Source: Bacteroidota bacterium
Lineage (GTDB): Bacteria > Bacteroidota > Bacteroidia > Bacteroidales > JAAYUG01
Reading direction: 5' to 3'
NCBI GenBank assembly: GCA_021812865.1
Contig: JAKAMP010000111.1
Location: forward strand, 1 to 7,862
DNA length: 7,862 nucleotides
Below the pieces are notes generated by a model. It was given only the letters and a program-made list of their open reading frames with translations. It was not told the origin of the DNA and did not search any database. Positions within the stretch are counted from its first letter, which is position 1. Each line of letters starts with the position of its first letter. The translations under genes were made by a program, and so were the position numbers. Below are positions 1 to 6,197 of the stretch, piece by piece.

Positions 1-1379
<1,379 letters not shown>

Positions 1380-1464
1380 AATGAATTCATTTAATGTCTG
1401 TGCTCATGATTCTCTATTTCCTGTTTCCAGGAACCTTTCTAGCCTCTCTTACCTTTCTCAATAA

Positions 1465-1475
1465 TTCAAAGAACT
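1465..1475 (-). promoter_or_regulatory. boxA-like antitermination signal in the 16S leader
   Basis: On the rRNA-sense strand this reads AGTTCTTTGAA, followed by TTATTG. It resembles bacterial rRNA boxA (E. coli type TGCTCTTTAACA), the RNA site bound by NusB/S10 to make rRNA transcription resistant to termination. It lies about 90 nt before the mature 16S 5' end and about 24 nt after the -7 element of the nearest predicted promoter, which is the expected place. The match is by eye; there is no experimental support. Confidence 0.5.
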
Positions 1476-1498
1476 TATTTCGTTTACTTTTGGGACTG

Positions 1499-1530
1499 CA
1501 AAGATAATTCTCTTTTTTTAATCTACCAAA
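1499..1530 (-). promoter_or_regulatory. Predicted rRNA promoter P1 (closest to 16S)
   Basis: On the minus strand a -7 element TATCTTTG (1499-1506) fits the Bacteroidota consensus TAnnTTTG exactly. A -33 element TTTG (1527-1530) lies upstream with a 20-bp spacer. An A-rich tract just upstream of -33 resembles an UP element. The flanking bases (GGTAG next to the -33 element, GCA just after the -7 element) are shared with the repeat-borne promoters further out, so this may be a diverged copy of the same unit. It would give a leader of roughly 110 nt before mature 16S. Confidence 0.7.
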
Positions 1531-1611
1531 TCTTTTTTCAAAATCTCATCACTTTTTTCTACCTCCTCCGTTTCCCCCTCTTCTTATCCTTGCTTGTCTT
1601 AAACGAGGGTG

Positions 1612-1642
1612 CAAATATACGAACTCTTTTCAAACTACCAAA
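1612..1642 (-). promoter_or_regulatory. Predicted rRNA promoter P2 (repeat unit 1)
   Basis: Minus-strand -7 element TATATTTG (1612-1619) is a full match to TAnnTTTG. The -33 element TTTG (1639-1642) has a 19-bp spacer. Eight consecutive A residues on the sense strand lie just upstream, a likely UP-type enhancer. A second TTTG at 1631-1634 is too close to the -7 element to be the -33 partner. Unlike P3 and P4, no clear boxA-like motif follows this promoter directly; transcripts from it would rely on the one at 1465-1475. Confidence 0.75.
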
Positions 1643-1674
1643 ACTTTTTTTTAAGTTTTAGTCTTTCATTTTTC

Positions 1675-1712
1675 TGCACCCATCAAAGAACGAATTTGAT
1701 TTTGCGGGTGCA
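1675..1712. repeat. Inverted repeat (hairpin) at the predicted P3 start region
   Basis: TGCACCC (1675-1681) pairs with GGGTGCA (1706-1712), and directly inside it ATCAAA (1682-1687) pairs with TTTGAT (1695-1700) around a 7-nt loop, with a 5-nt bulge TTTGC on one side. That is 13 possible base pairs. The outer arm overlaps the edge of the P3 -7 element and its start region, while the inner arm contains the boxA-like motif. The equivalent place in unit 2 (1773-1810) keeps only the outer TGCACC/GGTGCA arms, so the structure is only partly conserved. It may be a by-product of the repeat, a transcript structure or a protein site. Confidence 0.5.
1683..1692 (-). promoter_or_regulatory. boxA-like motif in repeat unit 1, downstream of P3
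   Basis: The sense strand reads CGTTCTTTGA, sharing GTTCTTTGA with the leader-proximal boxA-like site. It starts about 18 nt after the P3 -7 element, nearly the same spacing as the leader copy has to P1. That common geometry argues that it is a real part of each promoter module. Confidence 0.4.
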
Positions 1713-1741
1713 AATATACAAACCCTTTTCAAACTACCAAA
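1711..1741 (-). promoter_or_regulatory. Predicted rRNA promoter P3 (repeat unit 2)
   Basis: Minus-strand -7 element TATATTTG (1711-1718) and -33 element TTTG (1738-1741) have the same 19-bp spacer as P2. The bases around both elements are nearly identical to P2. A run of nine A residues on the sense strand lies just upstream of -33. Confidence 0.75.
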
Positions 1742-1780
1742 ACTTTTTTTTTAAGTTTTCTTCGTTTTTATCTGCACCAG

Positions 1781-1790
1781 TCAAAGAACG
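1781..1790 (-). promoter_or_regulatory. boxA-like motif in repeat unit 2, downstream of P4
   Basis: The sense strand reads CGTTCTTTGA, identical to the copy at 1683-1692 and exactly 98 bp from it. It starts about 18 nt after the P4 -7 element. The bases around it have drifted more than the motif itself. Confidence 0.4.
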
Positions 1791-1808
1791 AAATCGAAAT
1801 TGCGGGTG

Positions 1809-1839
1809 CAAATGTACGAACCCATTTCATATATGCAAT
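1809..1839 (-). promoter_or_regulatory. Predicted rRNA promoter P4 (outermost, weaker match)
   Basis: Minus-strand -7 element TACATTTG (1809-1816) fits TAnnTTTG. At the 19-bp spacing the -33 position (1836-1839) reads ATTG, one base off TTTG. The repeat homology breaks off within the spacer, so this promoter lacks the long A-tract found upstream of P2 and P3 and is probably weaker or decayed. Confidence 0.5.
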
Positions 1840-1923
1840 ACTTCCCCCAAAAAAAATGCACATATTTTCTAATGCGCTAAGTCTGAGACACGAAGAATAG
1901 CAAGCTTTTTTCATTTCCCTGCC

Positions 1924-1954
1924 TTCGTTCTCATATATATATTATATATCTTAG
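1924..1954 (+). promoter_or_regulatory. Possible promoter of the glycosyltransferase-pyrC operon
   Basis: On the plus strand TATCTTAG (1947-1954) differs from TAnnTTTG at one fixed base. TTCG (1924-1927) sits at a 19-bp spacing and differs from TTTG at one base. The position, about 28 bp before the GTG start at 1982, is suitable for a short leader. With one mismatch in each element in an AT-rich region, this could be chance. Confidence 0.3.
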
Positions 1955-1981
1955 CCGTTCAATCTTTAAATCCTTCAACCA

Positions 1982-2716
1982 GTGAGCAAAAGCCTTGTTA
2001 TTATCCCTACCTATAATGAAAGGGAAAACATCGAACGACTCATTCACACTGTATTTTCCTTACCTAAATCCTTTGAGATTCTGATTATTGATGACCATTC
2101 ACCCGACGGCACAACTGGCATCGTGAAGGACCTTCAGTCAAGGTACAATAACCGTCTGCACCTCATGGAAAGAGCAGGCAAACTTGGCCTGGGCACCGCT
2201 TATATCGCAGGTTTCAAATGGGCCATAGCCAACCAGTACGATTACGTATTTGAAATGGATGCCGACTTTTCCCATAATCCGAATGACCTTCCGGCTTTGC
2301 TGGAAGCCTGCGAAAAAGGAGCAGACCTGGCCATCGGATCAAGGTACATCACCGGGGTGAATGTGGTGAACTGGCCCATTGGCCGTGTACTGATGTCATA
2401 TTATGCTTCGGCATATGTGCGGTTTATTACCGGCATGAGCATCAGGGATACCACTGCAGGCTTCAAATGCTATGCCATCCGGGTGCTGAAGGCTATAGAC
2501 CTCGACCGGATCAAATTCAAGGGATATGCGTTCCAGATCGAAATGAAGTTCACCATATGGAAAATGGGATTCCACATCGTTGAAGTGCCCATCATCTTTA
2601 CCGAGCGCAAACACGGATCCTCGAAAATGAGCGGAGGCATATTCAGCGAGGCTGTTTTCGGCGTGATAAGACTCAAATGGAGAAGCCTGTTCAGGAAATA
2701 CAAACCTCTGGATTAA
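1982..2716 (+). CDS. Polyprenol-phosphate mannosyltransferase-like GT2 glycosyltransferase (DPM1 family)
   Basis: This 244-residue protein resembles single-domain dolichyl-phosphate mannose synthases. These transfer a sugar, usually mannose from GDP-mannose, to a polyprenyl phosphate at the inner face of the membrane, supplying the donor for glycosylation across the membrane. Visible GT2 landmarks are IIPTYNE (7-13), DDHSPDGT (37-44), the metal-binding DAD (93-95) followed by FSHNP, GSRY (119-122), DTTAGFKCY (156-164) and the C-terminal RKHGSSKM (209-216) typical of DPM1-type enzymes. No C-terminal membrane anchor is evident, so it is probably soluble or peripheral. The GTG start is fixed by an in-frame TAA at 1967-1969 and by the N-terminal motif lying only six residues in. 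It is first in a three-gene cluster, 6 bp before dihydroorotase. The sugar is inferred; glucose or another hexose is possible. Confidence 0.9.
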   Translation: MSKSLVIIPTYNERENIERLIHTVFSLPKSFEILIIDDHSPDGTTGIVKDLQSRYNNRLHLMERAGKLGLGTAYIAGFKWAIANQYDYVFEMDADFSHNPNDLPALLEACEKGADLAIGSRYITGVNVVNWPIGRVLMSYYASAYVRFITGMSIRDTTAGFKCYAIRVLKAIDLDRIKFKGYAFQIEMKFTIWKMGFHIVEVPIIFTERKHGSSKMSGGIFSEAVFGVIRLKWRSLFRKYKPLD

Positions 2717-2722
2717 GCGTAC

Positions 2723-4072
2723 GTGAACTCGACCTATATAATATATAATGCACACATTGTGAATGAAGGTCGCGAATTCACCGGTGCGGTATATATTCGT
2801 AAAGGCTTTATCGAAGAAGTATTCGAAGGTCCCATTCCTTCTTCCTTTCTTCAATCTCATGAAAGCCTTGATGCCCATGGCAAGCTGCTGATTCCAGGTG
2901 TAATTGACGACCAGGTGCATTTCAGGGAACCCGGACTCACCCACAAAGGGGAGATTTATACAGAAGCAAGGGCTGCCGTGGCCGGCGGGGTTACGTCCTT
3001 CATGGATATGCCCAATACGCAGCCTCAGACGATCACCCTTGACGCCCTTGAGGACAAATTCAGGCGTGCAGCCGAAAGGTCGCTTTCCAACCACTCTTTT
3101 TACATGGGCGCCACAACGGAAAATATCGGTCAGCTAAGGGCTGCTGACCCGCATCATGTATGCGGTATCAAGGTTTTTCTCGGTGCTTCCACGGGAAACA
3201 TGCTGGTTGATCAGCCCGATGCATTGAGGAAGATCTTCGCCATCCCCCAGCGGCTCATTGCCATTCATAGTGAAGACGAACAGACGATCAGGGCCAACCT
3301 GGCGGTTTATAAGGAAAAATACGGGGAACATATCCCTATGGAGTTTCATCCTGCCATACGGAGCGCGGAGGCTTGCTATAAATCGACAGTCCGGGCCGTA
3401 AAACTGGCGGAAGAGCTTGACACACGTCTGCATGTTATCCATATATCCACGGCAGACGAACTTCCCCTCTTCAGGAACGACGTTCCCCTGGAGAAAAAGC
3501 AAATCACCACTGAGGTTTGTGTGCATCACCTGTGGTTTGACGACAGGGATTACGCCAGGCTTGGTGCACTCATCAAGTGGAACCCGGCCATCAAATCGGT
3601 CCATGACAGGGAAGCCCTGTTTGAAGGTTTGCTGAACGGGACACTCGACATCATCGCAACCGATCATGCACCGCATACACTGGAAGAGAAAAAAAGACCA
3701 TACACCTCATGCCCGAGCGGAGCACCGCTGGTTCAGCATTCCCTGGTAGCCATGCTGGAATTCTGGCATCGGGAGAAAATCAGCCTGCCGGCAATCGTGG
3801 AAAAGATGTGCCATGCTCCTGCCAGGTGTTTCCGGATCGACCGCCGGGGATACCTCAGGAAAGGTTATCATGCCGACCTGGTGCTGGTGGATACCCGTTC
3901 AAACTGGACCGTGAATCCGGGCAATATATTATATAAGTGCGGATGGTCCCCGCTCGAGGGAGTGACTTTTACTTCAAAGGTGACACATACTTTTGTAAAT
4001 GGCCACCTGGCTTATGAAGAAGGCACCTTTCATGAAGAAGTGAAAGGTTCGGCGCTTGTATTCAATCCTTAA
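2723..4072 (+). CDS. pyrC: Dihydroorotase (PyrC, amidohydrolase family)
   Basis: This 449-residue cytoplasmic enzyme is predicted to close carbamoyl-aspartate to dihydroorotate, the third step of de novo pyrimidine synthesis. Visible motifs are DDQVHFREPGLTHKG (62-76), MDMPNT (94-99), GIKVFLGASTGN (148-159) with K150 as a candidate carbamylated lysine, IHSEDE (181-186), HVIHIS (237-242) and ATDHAPH (312-318) with the catalytic aspartate D314. The length fits the long dihydroorotases of Bacteroidota. The metal-binding HxH reads Q64-V-H66; from memory this is common in Bacteroidota relatives, so it does not by itself suggest loss of activity. Allantoinase or dihydropyrimidinase are alternatives, but REPG and the pattern overall favour dihydroorotase. 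The GTG start is the only reasonable one: an in-frame stop (the previous gene's TAA) lies 6 bp upstream. Translation is probably coupled to the gene before. Confidence 0.93.
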   Translation: MNSTYIIYNAHIVNEGREFTGAVYIRKGFIEEVFEGPIPSSFLQSHESLDAHGKLLIPGVIDDQVHFREPGLTHKGEIYTEARAAVAGGVTSFMDMPNTQPQTITLDALEDKFRRAAERSLSNHSFYMGATTENIGQLRAADPHHVCGIKVFLGASTGNMLVDQPDALRKIFAIPQRLIAIHSEDEQTIRANLAVYKEKYGEHIPMEFHPAIRSAEACYKSTVRAVKLAEELDTRLHVIHISTADELPLFRNDVPLEKKQITTEVCVHHLWFDDRDYARLGALIKWNPAIKSVHDREALFEGLLNGTLDIIATDHAPHTLEEKKRPYTSCPSGAPLVQHSLVAMLEFWHREKISLPAIVEKMCHAPARCFRIDRRGYLRKGYHADLVLVDTRSNWTVNPGNILYKCGWSPLEGVTFTSKVTHTFVNGHLAYEEGTFHEEVKGSALVFNP

Positions 4073-4076
4073 AATC

Positions 4077-4622
4077 ATGAAAAGCTCATCCTTATTCCTG
4101 TTCAGTCTCGCTGTGACTATCCTTGCCGGCATCAGCGCCTGCCACAGGACTAATCAGCAGGCAAAACAATCCGACACTTTAAACCCAAAAGAACAGCAAA
4201 TTCAAGCGGGTTCTCCGGTAAATCTGCCAGGGAGCACTATGGTGGCCGATACCATTGTGTACGATGTGCTTATCCGAAATCCGAATCCTGACGACGCATG
4301 GGCCAACCATTGCCTGAAAGGGCTCTATCACAGCAAACTTGTTGATTCAATCTTCCAAGATGTTTACACTGGCAAGCTCATACCCTATACGATATTCGAA
4401 AACAGGCCCATGACCCTTGCTGAGGTAAAAGCCCTTGAAGAAACACCCGGTTACGCCCGTACCCTGGTAGGGAAGATACAGTTTGCCGAAACCTGGTTTT
4501 ACGATGCCGGTTCCGGAACCTTCCAGAAGAAGGTCATCTCCATTGCCCTTGGATATGAACGGAAGTATTCGGGAAGCGATATGGTTGATTATAAGCCTTT
4601 GTTCAGGGTGTATCTGAAATAG
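4077..4622 (+). CDS. Small lipoprotein of unknown function
   Basis: This 181-residue protein starts at the ATG 4 bp after the pyrC stop. An upstream ATG at 4056 in the same frame would overlap pyrC and spoil the signal peptide. The N-terminus is a lipoprotein signal: MK, a hydrophobic run (about 6-18) and the lipobox ISAC with C22 as the lipidation site. A polar Gln/Lys-rich linker (about 23-50) follows, then a folded region rich in aromatic residues. The second half (FAETWFYD at about 138-145, then VISIALGYERKY) faintly recalls the region of GldN/PorN-type gliding and type IX secretion proteins in which a 'W-[FY]-D' strand precedes an 'I-[GA]-[IL]' strand; this is an impression only. I cannot name a family. 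It is probably cotranscribed with pyrC and exported to an outer or inner membrane leaflet. Confidence 0.8.
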   Translation: MKSSSLFLFSLAVTILAGISACHRTNQQAKQSDTLNPKEQQIQAGSPVNLPGSTMVADTIVYDVLIRNPNPDDAWANHCLKGLYHSKLVDSIFQDVYTGKLIPYTIFENRPMTLAEVKALEETPGYARTLVGKIQFAETWFYDAGSGTFQKKVISIALGYERKYSGSDMVDYKPLFRVYLK

Positions 4623-4723
4623 ATAAGATTGGTTCAATAGCATTCTTCAGCAGTAAAAGCCTGAAACTGTTGGACTGAGAAAGTGTTTCCGGTGATTCAC
4701 AGATGCTTCATCATTTCAAGCCT

Positions 4724-5359
4724 TTATTCATCTTCGTAAAAATCATCTGCATCAAGAATGTATTCAAAATTGCCTTCCCCTACAACCCTTCTCAAGGTTG
4801 CCAGAATTTTAGCTGAATTATCCCCGGGTCCCTTGGTATAAAGCGGTTTCCCATTATGACCGAATTCAATCTCATCGATCCTGATGTCAATCAAATCCGG
4901 ATCGAGAATGTATTCAGTCAGGGCAAATGAAGGATGCGGTTTGAATCCTAATTCGTCTGCATAATCTATGGCGCCATATATGATATCATGCGCCAGTGAA
5001 AGATCACAGGGGATGATTATCCTTTCATTGGCCGAAAAATGAGAAATAAAATCCCGGTATTCATACTGTTCTATTGCGAATTTGAATCCGCTATCTTTCA
5101 CTCCAAGGCAGTATATATCAACCAGATAAAAGCCAACGATGATTTTTCCTGAAGGCATTCTGCGACTAATGAGAAGGCTCGCCATTCCTTCGAACGTCCA
5201 TCTCTCATTAATAAGACATTCAAAGAAGGGCAACTGCCTGCATTTGGTACGAATATAGACTTCAGGTGAAATCGAATGTGCATGATCCGACATAAGCAAA
5301 AGTTGTTTCTCCACACGAAGTAATGAAAACAATTTTCGAATTCCAACCAAAGAGATCAT
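4724..5359 (-). CDS. Uncharacterised AT-rich gene, 211-residue conserved-looking protein
   Basis: I do not recognise a named function. The protein is soluble with no signal peptide or membrane segment. It has features of a conserved family: ISPEVYIRTKCRQLPFFECLI (30-50), a basic patch SRRMPSG (65-71), the strand IIVGFYLVDIYCLGVKDS (73-90), SLAHDIIYGAIDYADELGF (121-139), and an acidic C-terminal tail (DADDFYEDE). Two cysteines (C40, C48) flank the first conserved segment and C84 lies in the second. The start at 5357-5359 gives a basic N-terminus; Met23 (codon at 5291-5293) just before DHAHSISPEVY is a credible alternative start. The gene is about 40-42% GC by sampled lines, against 55-60% in sampled lines of pyrC, suggesting separate origin. 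It stands alone: convergent with the lipoprotein gene and divergent from the SDR gene. Confidence 0.75.
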   Translation of the reverse strand: MISLVGIRKLFSLLRVEKQLLLMSDHAHSISPEVYIRTKCRQLPFFECLINERWTFEGMASLLISRRMPSGKIIVGFYLVDIYCLGVKDSGFKFAIEQYEYRDFISHFSANERIIIPCDLSLAHDIIYGAIDYADELGFKPHPSFALTEYILDPDLIDIRIDEIEFGHNGKPLYTKGPGDNSAKILATLRRVVGEGNFEYILDADDFYEDE

Positions 5360-5493
5360 AACTTCAAAGACAATTTAACTCATATCAGATAGTAGATTGA
5401 GGCTATATAAAATAATCATGAATGCCGTCTGCCTTAATCGGATTTTAAACACGATATCATCTTATTTGTTTTATTCAGTAAACTTATCATACC

Positions 5494-6186
5494 ATGAAAA
5501 CGGCATTAATTACGGGCTCACAAAAGGGAATCGGATATGAAACTGCCCGGCAGCTTGGCAGAAAAGGGTTTCATGTGATTTTGTCTGGACGGAATAAAGA
5601 AAAGCTGGAACAATCGCTGAAAACATTGATGGAGGAAGGTATCGATGCCTCGATGCTGGTCATGGATGTGAGCGACGATTACAGTGTTACAGTTGCTGCG
5701 GAGGCGCTGGCAAAGCAAATATCGAAGCTCGATGTGCTGATTAACAATGCGGCCATTCTTATGCGTGAAGATGAAAAAGTGCTGCAGCAGGGCAATGAGG
5801 TGTTGCTTCAGACGGTCAACACCAACAGTTTCGGGCCGGTAAGGGTTAGCAGGGCTTTTCTTTCGCTGATGTCTGATTCATCCCGTATAATAAACATAAC
5901 CAGTGAAGGGGGCTCAATGAGTCAGCCGGTTGGCGGGTGGTCGCCCGCTTACTGCGTGTCAAAAACCATGCTGAATGGCATTACCCGTAACATGGCGCTG
6001 GAGTTGCAGGGCAAAGGAATCGCAGTGAATGCGGCATGCCCGGGCTGGGTAAGAACCGATATGGGAGGGGCTTCTGCCCCCCGCACAGTGGAAAAAGGAG
6101 CAGAAACACCTGTATGGCTTGCATCGGAAGCGCCACAATCCCTAACCGGACGTATCTTCATGGATAAGAAGGAAATCAGCTGGTAG
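5494..6186 (+). CDS. Short-chain dehydrogenase/reductase (SDR), classical type, probably NADP(H)-dependent
   Basis: This 230-residue Rossmann-fold oxidoreductase shows the classical SDR motifs in order: TGSQKGIG (7-14) for cofactor binding, SGRN (31-34) whose R33 after strand 2 suggests NADP(H), MDVSD (57-61), NNAA (84-87), a catalytic serine in NITSEGGS (S137 or S141), YCVSK (Y153 and K157), and PGWVRTDMGG (183-192). The pattern is closest to carbonyl-reductase-like SDRs, where PGWVRTDM is followed by an EGAxTPVWLA-type segment, present here at about 200-210. The substrate cannot be told from sequence. The length is normal and complete. There is no Shine-Dalgarno sequence before the ATG, as usual for the phylum. 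It is divergent from the AT-rich gene at 4724-5359, with 134 bp between them, and ends 11 bp from the convergent permease gene, so it is probably monocistronic. Confidence 0.93.
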   Translation: MKTALITGSQKGIGYETARQLGRKGFHVILSGRNKEKLEQSLKTLMEEGIDASMLVMDVSDDYSVTVAAEALAKQISKLDVLINNAAILMREDEKVLQQGNEVLLQTVNTNSFGPVRVSRAFLSLMSDSSRIINITSEGGSMSQPVGGWSPAYCVSKTMLNGITRNMALELQGKGIAVNAACPGWVRTDMGGASAPRTVEKGAETPVWLASEAPQSLTGRIFMDKKEISW

Positions 6187-6197
6187 CAGGCCTAAGG

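Larger units (their letters stand above)
1607..1823. repeat. 98-99 bp tandem direct repeat, about 2.2 copies, each with an rRNA promoter
   Basis: Units start at 1607, 1706 and 1804 with GGGTGCAAAT; the third is cut after about 20 bp. The 53-54 bp core of unit 1 (1607-1659) and unit 2 (1706-1759) differs by two substitutions and one T in the poly-T run. The second half of the period is also repeated: 1674-1712 and 1772-1810 share CTGCACC, TCAAAGAACGAA and GCGGGTGCA at an offset of 98. On the rRNA-sense strand each unit start carries a complete -33/-7 promoter, so the repeat duplicates promoters. The most conserved parts are the promoter elements, the poly-A tract upstream of them and the boxA-like motif. 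Confidence 0.9.
1380..1981. other. Non-coding rRNA leader, promoter array and divergent intergenic region
   Basis: This 602-bp stretch holds no credible protein gene. It is AT-rich with long T-runs on the plus strand (A-runs on the rRNA-sense strand), including runs of 8-9 T near 1645 and 1744. From the 16S end outward it contains an untranslated leader (1380-1464), a boxA-like signal, a first predicted promoter near 1499-1530, a gap, and then a tandem repeat (1607-1823) carrying three more predicted promoters. The remainder (about 1840-1981) separates the rRNA promoters from the plus-strand glycosyltransferase operon and includes an alternating TA stretch at 1933-1949. The 87-codon open frame on the plus strand over 1609-1872 is the repeat read antisense: its low-complexity Phe/Leu/Ser composition and internal duplication follow from the DNA repeat. 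Confidence 0.85.

Noticed and set aside
1607..1823. Tandem repeat as a CRISPR array or origin iterons
   Set aside because: Units are 98-99 bp with no spacer/repeat division, and the repeat content is explained by rRNA promoter elements.
1609..1872. 87-codon plus-strand open frame upstream of the glycosyltransferase
   Set aside because: It is the antisense of the rRNA promoter repeat; its sequence is low complexity and repeats because the DNA repeats.
2396..3676. Long minus-strand frames (232 and 180 codons) opposite the glycosyltransferase and pyrC
   Set aside because: They are shadows of strongly supported plus-strand genes and show no motif of their own; one spans two unrelated genes.
2736..3937. 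TATATAATATATAAT-like stretches near both ends of pyrC (about 2736-2750 and 3924-3937)
   Set aside because: They encode ordinary residues (IIYN, NILY) in frame and have no consistent symmetry or partner sites.
4648..4672. Possible terminator hairpin (CAGCAGT / ACTGTTG, 11-nt loop) after the lipoprotein gene
   Set aside because: Seven pairs with one G-U, a large loop and no following T-run; too weak to call a terminator.
5360..5493. Promoters in the divergent gap between the AT-rich gene and the SDR gene
   Set aside because: A TTTG occurs at 5465-5468, but no TAnnTTTG lies at a workable spacing on either strand, so nothing can be called.
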